Shown here piece by piece: positions 1-7,148 of a stretch of 13,855 nt of DNA (position 1 is its first letter; every line of letters begins with the position of its first letter). Under the pieces are notes generated by a model. That model ran no database searches, was not told where the DNA came from, and saw only the letters and a program-made list of their open reading frames with translations. A program made the position numbers and the translations under genes. Origin of the DNA: Betaproteobacteria bacterium (GTDB lineage Bacteria; Pseudomonadota; Gammaproteobacteria; Burkholderiales; SG8-39); NCBI GenBank assembly GCA_005881355.1, contig VBDM01000006.1:2917-16771 (forward strand), in the 5' to 3' direction.

Positions 1-418
1 CCACCCGCAGCCCGGACATGGTGTGCTGGGGCGGATTTGACTCCAGGCTCTGCTTCGTTCGCGCCGTGGTGTCGATGCCGTTCACGTAACCGATCCCCCC
101 GGCGAGGATCTCGCTGAATTTGTACGTGCGCGTGGCCGGATATACGTAGTTGCGTTCCCAGTCGGTGCGGGTGGCCCCTGTCGAGACGTCCCGGCTCTGG
201 GTGTAGATCGAATCGCAGGAAAAGCGCATCTCGCCTCCGGCCTGGACCGATTGGTGCGGTTCCCAGTGCCTGGTACGCGCCCTGACGGTTAAGGTCTTGA
301 GCTGCTGCAGATTGTTTCCGCCCATCGCCTCGATCGCCTTATTGACGCTCTCGGTCGGCGAAGCGGCGTGCGAAACAAATGGCGCTGCGAGCAGTGCGAA
401 CAACAGGGTTTTCTTCAT
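1..418 (-). CDS. Secreted protein, possible N-terminal part of an MBL-fold hydrolase (partial)
   Basis: The gene reads leftward out of the window, so only its first 139 residues are visible. The ATG at 418 follows a near-perfect Shine-Dalgarno (AGGAGG, plus positions 423-428) four bases upstream. The N-terminus is a classical Sec signal peptide: MKKT, a hydrophobic run LLFALLAAPFV, then SHAAS as a likely cleavage site around residue 18-19. The mature part starts with a short helical segment (residues about 20-38, AIEAMGG) and continues with alternating polar and aromatic stretches (TRHWEPHQS, ATRTDWERNYVYP, SNPPQHTMSGLR). From memory, this resembles the region in front of the metallo-beta-lactamase fold in periplasmic MBL-fold hydrolases of Burkholderiales. 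No HxHxDH motif is visible because that part lies outside the window, so the assignment is tentative. The secreted location is much surer. Confidence 0.55.
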   Translation of the reverse strand, partial: MKKTLLFALLAAPFVSHAASPTESVNKAIEAMGGNNLQQLKTLTVRARTRHWEPHQSVQAGGEMRFSCDSIYTQSRDVSTGATRTDWERNYVYPATRTYKFSEILAGGIGYVNGIDTTARTKQSLESNPPQHTMSGLRV

Positions 419-508
419 GTTTCCTCCTTTAGCCGCGGGGTGCGGCACTGAAAATCATTATGAGCCTCGAGGGTAAACACCGGCCGCTAGCTGGTTATTT
501 CACGGCCC

Positions 509-931
509 CTACTGCTTGGTCGGCACCGACGGCGCCGCGGGGACCGGCTGCGTCGGCACGACCACCCCAGGCGCGAGCGGAATCTCGGTAACCGCGCTGA
601 CCTTGGTCACGTAGTACCGGGTCTCGCCGAAGCAACGGGTCGGAATCCCGACCTTCTCTTCGTAGTGGAGCGAAACGCGTTTGCCCATCACCTTGTTGAT
701 CTCTTCGGCGGTTACATCGTCCCAGACCGTAAAGAAGAACTTCTCGGTCGTCGAGCCGGGCATCGAGACCATCGCCATCTCTCCCTCCCAAGTCTTGCAC
801 AACCATCCTTTGTTGGAGAATTTCTGAACCCACCCGGCACGCTCGCCTTCCGAGTAGCTCCAATTGAACACGAAGAGGAAGTATCCTGCGACGAGCAGGA
901 CAGTCCCGATCAGTACCGCGAAGATTTTCAT
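509..931 (-). CDS. Small membrane-anchored protein of unknown function
   Basis: A 140-residue protein with an ATG at 931 and a good Shine-Dalgarno (AAGGGAG, plus 938-944). Residues 3-23 form one hydrophobic segment (an uncleaved anchor or a signal peptide) with no lipobox cysteine. A polar domain follows, rich in aromatics: FNWSYSEGERAGWVQKFS at 22-39, GWLCKTWEGE around 42-51, FFFTVWDD around 65-72 and a second cysteine in PTRCFGETRYYV. The two cysteines could form a disulfide in the periplasm. The last 25 residues are Pro/Val-rich and look disordered. I recall short homologues of this type carrying the product name 6-phosphogluconate dehydrogenase. Nothing in the sequence supports that: there is no Rossmann nucleotide-binding motif and the length is far too short. 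It lies 65 bp downstream of alaS on the same strand and could be co-transcribed, but a palindrome sits in the gap. Function unknown. Confidence 0.8.
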   Translation of the reverse strand: MKIFAVLIGTVLLVAGYFLFVFNWSYSEGERAGWVQKFSNKGWLCKTWEGEMAMVSMPGSTTEKFFFTVWDDVTAEEINKVMGKRVSLHYEEKVGIPTRCFGETRYYVTKVSAVTEIPLAPGVVVPTQPVPAAPSVPTKQ

Positions 932-944
932 GGCTTACTCCCTT

Positions 945-973
945 CGAGGATGCTTCACGTGAAGCCACCCTCG
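945..973. repeat. Palindrome/hairpin between alaS and the small membrane protein
   Basis: A perfect 14-bp palindrome, GCTTCACGTGAAGC (952-965), is flanked by a second complementary pair, CGAGG (945-949) and CCTCG (969-973), separated from the core by a 2x3 internal loop. On the minus-strand transcript it can fold into a hairpin ending just before the Shine-Dalgarno of the 931-509 gene. There is no T-run after it on either strand, so it does not look like an intrinsic terminator. It could be an operator with dyad symmetry, an RNA processing structure or a chance palindrome. Confidence 0.45.
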
Positions 974-996
974 GCTGCAAAAGAACCGCGAACTTC

Positions 997-3612
997 TCAC
1001 AAACGCTGCTCGACCCATCCCTTGACGGACTGCAAGGCCCCTGCCAGTTTCGATGCGTCGTTGCCTCCGGCCTGGGCCATATCCGGCCGGCCCCCGCCCT
1101 TCCCGCCCACCTGATGTGCGACAAAATTGACCAGCTCGCCGGCCTTGAGGCGCGCGGTGAAGTCTGGAGTAACCCCGGCGATGAGACTCACTTTGTCGCC
1201 TTCCGTCGAACCGAGCACGATAGCCGCCGACTTCAGCTTGTCCTTCAACTTGTCGAGCGTTTCGCGCAGGGTTTTCGCATCGGCGCCGTCGAGCGTGGCC
1301 GCAAGCACCTTGATGCCTTTGACCTCGACCGCCTGCGCGGCCAGATCCTCGCCGTGGGAGGTCGCCACCTTCGATTTCAACCTCGCGAGCTCCTTCTCGA
1401 GGGACCTGACGCTGTCGAGGACCTGAGCGATTTTCTGCGTCAATTCCTGCGGCTGGGCCTTCAGGGCTTGCGCGGCCTCGGCGAGCGTCACCTCCTGCTG
1501 CTGCACCCAGGCGAGCGCGCCCTCGCCCGTGGTCGCCTCGACGCGGCGCACGCCCGCCGCCACGCCGCCCTGGGACGTGATCTTGAAAAACCCGATGTCT
1601 CCGGTGCGCGCCACGTGCGTACCGCCGCACAGCTCGCGCGAGGAGCCGATGTCGAGCACGCGCACCTCGTCGCCGTACTTTTCGCCGAACAACGCCATGG
1701 CGCCGCCCTTGACCGCGTCGTCGAACTTCATGATGCGCGCCGAAGTCGCCTCGTTCCTGAGGATTTCGGCGTTCACCATCGCCTCGACGCGGCGGATCTG
1801 CTCGTCGGTCATCGGCTTGTCGTGAGAAAAATCGAAGCGCGTCTTCTCGGCGTCCACGAGCGACCCCTTCTGCTGCACGTGCGGTCCCAGCACCTCGCGC
1901 AGCGCCTTGTGCATCAGGTGGGTGGCCGAGTGATTGCGCATGGTGCGCTCGCGCCGCGCCGCGTCCACGCGCGCCGCTGCCTTGTCGCCCACGGCGAGCC
2001 GCCCGGTCGCAAGCGTTCCGTAGTGGCCGAACACCTCGGATTGGATTTTCTGCGTGTCGGAAACCGTGAAGGTGCCGCCCGCGGCGACGAGCTCGCCCGC
2101 GTCGCCTACCTGGCCGCCCGATTCGGCGTAGAAAGGAGTCTTGTCGAGCACTACGGCGGCGGCGTCGCCCGCCGCGATGGCCAGCACCGAAGTCCCTTCC
2201 TTGTAGAGAGCCGTCACTTTAGCGTCATCGAGCGCAAGCGCGTCGTAGCCGCGGAACTCGGTCGCGCGTCCGGAGTACTCGACGCCCGCCTCCCTCTTGA
2301 ATTTGCCCGCCGCGCGGGCGCGCTCGCGCTGCCGCTCCATCGCCGCCTCGAATCCCGCGTGGTCGATCATGATGCCGCGCTCGCGCGCTATGTCGGCGGT
2401 GAGATCGACGGGAAAGCCGTAGGTGTCGTAGAGCTGGAACACGGTTTCTCCGTCGAGCATGCGGTCCTCGCGGTGCAGCGCGCCTTCGAGCACTTTCATG
2501 CCGTTTTCGAGCGTCTCGGCGAAGCGCTCCTCCTCGGCCTTGAGCACCTGAGTGACGCGCTCCTCGGCCCGACGCAGCTCCGGATAGGCCCCGCCCATCG
2601 CGCGCGCGAGGTCTGGGACGAGGCGGTGAAAGAAAGGCTCCTTCCGCCCCAGTTTGTAGCCGTGGCGGATGGCGCGGCGGACGATGCGGCGAAGCACGTA
2701 GCCGCGGCCTTCGTTTCCCGGGATGACGCCGTCCACGATCAGAAAAGAGCAGGCGCGGATATGGTCAGCGATAACCTTGAGCGAATTGTTCGCGAGATCC
2801 TTGGTCCCGGTCTCGCGCGCTGCGCCGCGAATGAGGTCCTGGAAGAGGTCTATCTCGTAATTGGAGTGCACGCCTTGAAGCACCGCCGCGATGCGCTCCA
2901 GCCCCATTCCCGTGTCGACCGAAGGCTTGGGCAGCGAATGGAGCTTCCCGGATTCGTCGCGGTTGAACTGCATGAACACGAGATTCCAGATCTCGACGTA
3001 GCGGTCGCCTTCGGCTTCGCTCGATCCAGGGGGGCCGCCGGAGATGCCGGATCCATGGTCGTAGAAGATCTCGCTGCAAGGGCCGCATGGTCCGGTATCG
3101 GCCATCTGCCAGAAGTTGTCGCTCTGATACTTCGGGCCCCCCGGCTTGTCGCCGACGCGGATGCAACGGCCCTTAGGCACGCCGATCTCCTTCGTCCAGA
3201 GATCGTAGGCCTCGTTGTCCTCGTGATGCACCGTCGTCCACAGGCGTTCCGGCGGCAGCTTGTACACCTCGGTCAGCAGGTCCCACGCGTAGCGGATCGC
3301 ATCGCGCTTGAAGTAATCGCCGAAGGAGAAATTGCCGAGCATCTCGAAGAAAGTGTGGTGGCGCGCGGTGTAGCCCACGTTCTCGAGGTCGTTGTGCTTG
3401 CCGCCAGCGCGCAGGCACCGCTGCGCGGTGGTCGCGCGCCTGTAGGTCCGCGTTTCCCTGCCGAGAAACACGTCCTTGAACTGCACCATGCCGGAATTGG
3501 TGAAGAGCAGCGTGGGATCGTTGGCCGGCACGAGCGGGCTCGAGGCCACGGCCGCGTGGCCGCGTTCCTCGAAGAATTTCAAGAACCTCATCCGGATTTC
3601 AGTCGATTTCAT
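997..3612 (-). CDS. alaS: Alanyl-tRNA synthetase
   Basis: AlaS charges tRNA-Ala with alanine in the cytoplasm and clears mischarged Ser- and Gly-tRNA. At 871 residues it matches the usual bacterial length (about 875). Order of domains: class II catalytic domain (residues 1 to about 240), with the motif 1 region near the N-terminus (FFEERGH, LLFTNSGM), NFSFGDYFK at about 95-102 and the motif 3 stretch DTGMGLERI at about 233-241; tRNA-recognition helices (about 240-460); editing domain (about 550-710) with the zinc-binding HSATH at 561-565 and CGGTH at 662-666; a coiled coil (about 715-755); and the C-Ala domain, ending with the glycine-rich GGKGGGRPDMAQAGG at about 837-850. All four metal ligands (H561, H565, C662, H666) are present, so editing should be intact. 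The ATG at 3612 gives the canonical N-terminus, but I see no clear Shine-Dalgarno; a GC-rich GCGCC/GGCGC hairpin lies directly upstream. The gene has its own candidate promoter and is separated from recA-recX by three other genes. Confidence 0.98.
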   Translation of the reverse strand: MKSTEIRMRFLKFFEERGHAAVASSPLVPANDPTLLFTNSGMVQFKDVFLGRETRTYRRATTAQRCLRAGGKHNDLENVGYTARHHTFFEMLGNFSFGDYFKRDAIRYAWDLLTEVYKLPPERLWTTVHHEDNEAYDLWTKEIGVPKGRCIRVGDKPGGPKYQSDNFWQMADTGPCGPCSEIFYDHGSGISGGPPGSSEAEGDRYVEIWNLVFMQFNRDESGKLHSLPKPSVDTGMGLERIAAVLQGVHSNYEIDLFQDLIRGAARETGTKDLANNSLKVIADHIRACSFLIVDGVIPGNEGRGYVLRRIVRRAIRHGYKLGRKEPFFHRLVPDLARAMGGAYPELRRAEERVTQVLKAEEERFAETLENGMKVLEGALHREDRMLDGETVFQLYDTYGFPVDLTADIARERGIMIDHAGFEAAMERQRERARAAGKFKREAGVEYSGRATEFRGYDALALDDAKVTALYKEGTSVLAIAAGDAAAVVLDKTPFYAESGGQVGDAGELVAAGGTFTVSDTQKIQSEVFGHYGTLATGRLAVGDKAAARVDAARRERTMRNHSATHLMHKALREVLGPHVQQKGSLVDAEKTRFDFSHDKPMTDEQIRRVEAMVNAEILRNEATSARIMKFDDAVKGGAMALFGEKYGDEVRVLDIGSSRELCGGTHVARTGDIGFFKITSQGGVAAGVRRVEATTGEGALAWVQQQEVTLAEAAQALKAQPQELTQKIAQVLDSVRSLEKELARLKSKVATSHGEDLAAQAVEVKGIKVLAATLDGADAKTLRETLDKLKDKLKSAAIVLGSTEGDKVSLIAGVTPDFTARLKAGELVNFVAHQVGGKGGGRPDMAQAGGNDASKLAGALQSVKGWVEQRL

Positions 3613-3660
3613 GGAAACGGCGCCCGTTGCCGGCGCGTGACAACTCTTTGAGCAATCGCG

Positions 3661-3689
3661 ATTTTCGTCTTAATTCGCGGTTCTAGCAA
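3661..3689 (-). promoter_or_regulatory. Candidate alaS promoter
   Basis: On the minus strand a -35-like TTGCTA (plus 3684-3689) and a -10-like GAAAAT (plus 3661-3666) are separated by exactly 17 bases, about 50 bases before the alaS ATG. Each hexamer matches the sigma-70 consensus at only four positions. A perfect 10-bp palindrome, AATCGCGATT (3654-3663), overlaps the -10 element and the expected start site and could be an operator. This is a motif match only. Confidence 0.35.
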
Positions 3690-3731
3690 TGCGCGCCCGT
3701 CCGGGACCGGCGGTGAGCCTCGGCTGCGACG

Positions 3732-4736
3732 CTAGTGCGCGCCTGCCCTCTCCCGCGCCGACGCGACGTCGAATTCGCGCAGCCATCGCTCGAGCCGCGG
3801 CGAGGCCCCGTCTTGCTTTCGCAATTGCCTAAGCGCGATGCGGCATGCGGTGCGCTGCCTGCGGGTGAAGTAGGCGAGCGGATCCGGTTCTTTTCCCGCT
3901 CGCACCGCAGCAGTCACCTCGCGCTTGGTGCGCAGATGATCGGCGTCGCCGAAGCGCTCGAGCAGCGCCTGGAATGCGTCGAGCTCGGCGCAATCGAGCG
4001 GCTTGCGCCGCCCCTCCTCGTCCTGGACCGGATTGGGCGGATAGAGGCTCAGGCACGGCAGCCATCCCTCGGGAACGGGGACATCCGCCGCGTGCGTTCG
4101 GCTCTGCCGCACGAATCGGGGCAGCAGATGCGTATGCGGGCCGATGGGAGGCGGTGAGCCTTTCACGCCGATTTTCTGAAAGACCTCGAGCCTGCCGAGC
4201 CGCGACAACATCACGCGATGTGGGCTGCGCCGCGCGAGAAACTCGAGCAGCGGAGCATTCGCCAGCAGCGGGACGTCGCCCGCCGCGCGCAAGGCCTCCT
4301 GCACCTCGGGGTCCGCTGTGCGCACGCAGAAATCGCAGTTTGCGAGCCCGAGGCCGAGGTCGAACAGAACCGAGTTGCGGTCATCCGGCCGCAGCGCCTC
4401 GCGGTCCGGACCGAGTTCGGTCACGCGCGTGCTCCCGGTCATGCGCGCTTCGGGTGCCGGAAGGCACAGCGCCACGCCGTGCAGCCACAGGTCGCTTCTC
4501 GCGCTGAGCAGCTCGTAGGCAAATGCCCGGCAACGCTCCTCCAGCCGGACCGCGATGGCTCCCCCTGCGGTCACCACCGCGAACTCCCGCGCGTCCGCCG
4601 CGTCCGAGGGCTCGCGATGGAACTCCGCGATCGCGCCGAACGCCCCTATGCTCCAGCCGCTTTTCGCGGAGCGCAAATGGTCGGCCACTAGTTCGCGCAG
4701 ATCGCTCACCCCGGAGCAGCAGCCGGATCGAGACAT
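3732..4736 (-). CDS. Uncharacterised 334-residue protein
   Basis: I do not firmly recognise this protein; it may belong to a proteobacterial domain of unknown function (possibly DUF6925, an unverified recollection). It appears cytoplasmic, with no signal peptide or membrane segment. Visible features: an N-terminal MSRSGCC; a stretch WSIGAFGAIAEFHRE at about 28-42 that looks conserved; RNSVLFDLGLG followed by a CxxC (CDFC, residues 134-137) and VRTADPEV; a GRLEVFQKIG segment followed by SPPPIGPHTHLLP (about 194-206) with two histidines that could bind metal; and a C-terminal helical, Arg-rich region (about 250-334). The ATG at 4736 lies only 6 bp after the stop of the nucleoside transporter on the same strand, so the two are almost surely co-transcribed. 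The CxxC and HTH residues next to a metal transporter make metal handling conceivable, but this is a guess from context. Downstream, 119 bp separate it from alaS. Confidence 0.8.
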   Translation of the reverse strand: MSRSGCCSGVSDLRELVADHLRSAKSGWSIGAFGAIAEFHREPSDAADAREFAVVTAGGAIAVRLEERCRAFAYELLSARSDLWLHGVALCLPAPEARMTGSTRVTELGPDREALRPDDRNSVLFDLGLGLANCDFCVRTADPEVQEALRAAGDVPLLANAPLLEFLARRSPHRVMLSRLGRLEVFQKIGVKGSPPPIGPHTHLLPRFVRQSRTHAADVPVPEGWLPCLSLYPPNPVQDEEGRRKPLDCAELDAFQALLERFGDADHLRTKREVTAAVRAGKEPDPLAYFTRRQRTACRIALRQLRKQDGASPRLERWLREFDVASARERAGAH

Positions 4737-4742
4737 CGCACT

Positions 4743-5946
4743 TTAGTACAGCATGCCGACCACGGAGCCGGCGATGCAGGTCGCAAGCGTTCCGGAGACG
4801 ATGGTTTTCCCTCCCAGGGAAACGATCTCGTCGCGGCGCTCGGGCGCCATGGTCGCGAGACCTCCGATCATGATGCCGAGGCTGCCGAAATTGGCGAAGC
4901 CGCACAGCGCGTAGGTCATCATCAGGCGGCTGCGCTCGCTCAGCGCGTAGTCGGGAAGCTTCGCGAGATCGATGTAGGCGAGCAGCTCGTTGAGCACCGT
5001 CTTGGTCCCCATCAACGACCCGGCAGTGACCGCCTCCGACCACGGAATGCCCATGATCCAGACAAGCGGCGCCATGACGATCCCGAGCACGCGCTGCAGC
5101 GTGACCGGGGCTCCGCCGAACCAGCACGACGAGCATCGCCACGATGTTGACGAGGAGCTGCACGCCGTCGACGGTCCCGCGCGTGACCGCGTCCATGCTG
5201 GAGGTCGCGGGCTGGGGCGCGAGCTGTCCCTCGGTCGCCGGCGCATCCGAGGGCACCATCAGAACCGAGATCGCAATCGCCGCCGGGGTGCTGATGATCG
5301 AGGCGATGAGAATGTGCCCCAAGGCGTCTGGAATCACTTTCGAGAGGATGCTCGCGTACAGCGCCATCACGGTGCCGGCAACCGTCGCCATGCCGCAGCT
5401 CATGAGGATGAAGAGCTCGCCCCGGCTCATGCTCCGGATATAGGGCTTGACGATGAGCGGCGCCTCGACCATGCCGACGAAAACGTTCGCCGCAGAGGAC
5501 AGGCCGATCGCGCCGCCTACGCCCATCGTCCCCTGCAGGAGGAGCGAAAATCCTCTCACGATCCATGGCAGCACCCGCCAGTGGAAGAGCAGCGCCGACA
5601 AGGCGCTCACGACCAGCACCAGCGGCAGCGCCCGGAAGGCGAGCACGAAACTCGCCCCCGGATAGGTCTCGGCGAACGGGAGCGGCCCGCCGCCGAGGAA
5701 CCCGAACGCGAACGCGGTTCCTTCGCGCGTCGCCTTTTCAAGCGCGTTCAGCGCGTCGTTCAGGGCGAAGAAGACATCCTTGACGAACGGCGCCTTCAGC
5801 AGCACGAGTCCCAGACCGAAGGTCAACAGCATCCCGGCGATGACGGGCCGCCAGGGGACTCTCCTGCGGTCTTCGCTCAGAGCCCAGGCGACGGCATGCA
5901 GCACAAAAAACCCGATCAGGCTTTGAACGACGAACCAAGCGTCCAC
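4743..5946 (-). pseudogene. CNT-family (NupC-like) nucleoside transporter, frame disrupted
   Basis: CNT proteins import nucleosides with H+ or Na+ across the inner membrane. The first part reads from a GTG at 5946 to about 5119 (276 residues) and contains several membrane helices plus the CNT signature SAANVFVGMVEAPLIVKPYI (about 151-170). The rest of the protein continues in a different frame from about 5120 to the stop at 4743: GGAPVTLQRVLG, WIMGIPWSEA, GTKTVLNELLAY and CGFANFGSLGI are typical CNT C-terminal motifs. Comparing with remembered E. coli NupC and human CNT sequences, about 15 residues expected between IVAMLVVLV and GGAPVTLQ are absent, so this looks like an internal deletion of length 3n+2 rather than a one-base slip. 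Without restoration the upstream frame runs on out of frame to 4381 and loses the substrate-binding C-terminal half. It may be a true pseudogene or an assembly/sequencing error. The GTG lies 18 bp after the VIT gene, and the stop is 6 bp before the next gene. Confidence 0.85.
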
Positions 5947-5964
5947 GCCGGATCTCTCACCCGA

Positions 5965-6999
5965 TCAGACAAGGGTAACGCCGAGCAGCGTGCCGACGAA
6001 GTAGGTTACCGTCCCGGCGGCGGCCCCTATCGCGAGCATGCGCAGGCCATCGCGCACGGCGCCGCGACCGGTGAACAGGCTGATCACCGCGCCGACTACG
6101 AACAAGGCGGCCCCGGTCACCGCGATCGCCGCAATCAGCGCGCCTTCGGCGCGCACGAGCAGAAACGGCAGAAGCGGCACAAGCGCGCCTACGGCAAACG
6201 AGAAAAACGAAGACAGCGCCGCCCCCCAGGGCGAGCCGAGCTCCTCCGGATTGAGGCCGAGCTCTTCGCGCGCGAGCGTGGCGAGCGCCTGGCGTGGATC
6301 GGCGATAGTGCGTCGCGATAGCTCCGTGGCGTCTTGCGTGCTCATGCCGCGCGCGGCGTAGATCAACGCGAGCTCCTCGGCCTCTTCGTCGGGATACTCG
6401 TCGAGCTCGGCCTGCTCGAGCCCGATCTGGTGCTCGTACATTTCCCTTTGCGAGCGCACCGAGACGTACTCGCCGGCGGCCATCGAGAAGGCCCCCGCGA
6501 GCAGCCCCGCGATGCCCGAGAGCAGGATGAAGCCGCTGTTCGAGGAGGCGCCGGCGACGCCGAGAATGAGCGAAAGGTTCGACACCAGCCCGTCGTTGAT
6601 GCCGAACACCGCGGCGCGCAGGTTGCCGCCCAGGCCGATGCCGCGATGGCGCGAGCCGACGTCCTCGAGCGACCCCTGAGGCGGATGCCCCGGCGCGGCG
6701 TGGCTGTATACGGACAGCCCGCGCACTTTCATCGCGGCGAGAATCCCGCGCATCGCCCGCGGGCCGTATCGCCGCACCAACCCTGCCACGATGCGCGTGC
6801 GCAGGTCGGGGGCGAACGCCGGCACCGATGCGAGCCCCGCGTTTTTCGCCCAGATCGCTGCCTGCCCCTCCGCCTCGCGCGCAAGCTCGAGGAATAGCTT
6901 CGAGCGCGGCGAGCCGCGCTCGACCTCGGCGATCACCCGGTAGAGGTAGGCCGAGCGCACTTCATCCAACCAGCCTTCGGTATGTGGCGCTTCGCTCAT
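5965..6999 (-). CDS. VIT1/CCC1-family metal (iron/manganese) transporter with N-terminal ferritin-like region
   Basis: A 344-residue inner-membrane protein of the vacuolar iron transporter family, which exports Fe2+ or Mn2+ from the cytoplasm. Residues about 8-55 are a two-helix segment resembling ferritin-like domains fused to VIT proteins (as in MbfA), with glutamates at LDEVRSAY and EAEGQAAIW; where such domains usually have an ExxH ligand pair this one has Gln. The VIT core follows: GINDGLVSNLSLILG (133-147), SMAAGEYVSVRSQRE (172-186), an acidic cytosolic loop (EQAELDEYPDEEAEEL, about 195-210) that in this family binds metal, then PWGAALSSFFSFAVGALVPLLPF and two more hydrophobic segments. 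The frame is open back to 7128, but those extra 43 residues are low-complexity and unlike the family and run into the terminator hairpin, so I chose the ATG at 6999. GGAG lies near it and GAGGAGG about 15 bases upstream. It heads the unit with the transporter at 5946 and the unknown gene at 4736. Confidence 0.9.
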   Translation of the reverse strand: MSEAPHTEGWLDEVRSAYLYRVIAEVERGSPRSKLFLELAREAEGQAAIWAKNAGLASVPAFAPDLRTRIVAGLVRRYGPRAMRGILAAMKVRGLSVYSHAAPGHPPQGSLEDVGSRHRGIGLGGNLRAAVFGINDGLVSNLSLILGVAGASSNSGFILLSGIAGLLAGAFSMAAGEYVSVRSQREMYEHQIGLEQAELDEYPDEEAEELALIYAARGMSTQDATELSRRTIADPRQALATLAREELGLNPEELGSPWGAALSSFFSFAVGALVPLLPFLLVRAEGALIAAIAVTGAALFVVGAVISLFTGRGAVRDGLRMLAIGAAAGTVTYFVGTLLGVTLV

Positions 7000-7043
7000 G
7001 GGCTCCCGCGCAGGCCTCCTCAGCGCCTCTCCTCGAGCGGCGC

Positions 7044-7082
7044 CAAAAGAAGGTCCCGCATTTTGGCATGCGGGAGACCTTT
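7044..7082 (-). terminator. Rho-independent terminator of recA-recX
   Basis: On the minus strand a hairpin forms from AAGGT + CCCGCAT (plus 7050-7061, with one unpaired side) and ATGCGGG + ACCTT (7068-7081): seven inner and five outer base pairs, a 2-base bulge and a 6-base loop. It is followed on that strand by CTTTTGG. It starts about 65 bp after the recX stop and lies before the VIT gene start, so it ends the recA-recX transcript and separates it from the VIT unit. On the plus strand the following T-run is only three bases, so it is less likely to work that way. Confidence 0.75.
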
Positions 7083-7148
7083 GTGCTCTCCCATTGAAAA
7101 GACCGCTTCGACATGAACGAACGGGCACGCCGCCGGATGACGCGCGCT

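Noticed and set aside
945..973. Palindrome as an alaS intrinsic terminator
   Set aside because: No T-run on either strand and the core palindrome leaves only a tight loop.
1114..3651. 845-codon open frame on the plus strand opposite alaS
   Set aside because: It is fully antisense to a clear alaS; the translation is Arg/His/Leu/Ala-rich with no family motifs, as expected of a high-GC shadow frame.
4381..5118. Continuation of the nucleoside transporter frame past the deletion to a stop at 4381
   Set aside because: After about 5119 the translation becomes Arg/His-rich and non-membrane, while the true CNT C-terminus appears in another frame.
4990..6321. 443-codon open frame on the plus strand
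   Set aside because: Antisense to the nucleoside and VIT transporters; composition is low-complexity (Arg, Glu, His, Gln) and no motif is seen.
7000..7128. 43-residue N-terminal extension of the VIT transporter
   Set aside because: The extension runs through the recX terminator hairpin and has no family similarity; the ATG at 6999 gives the normal N-terminus.
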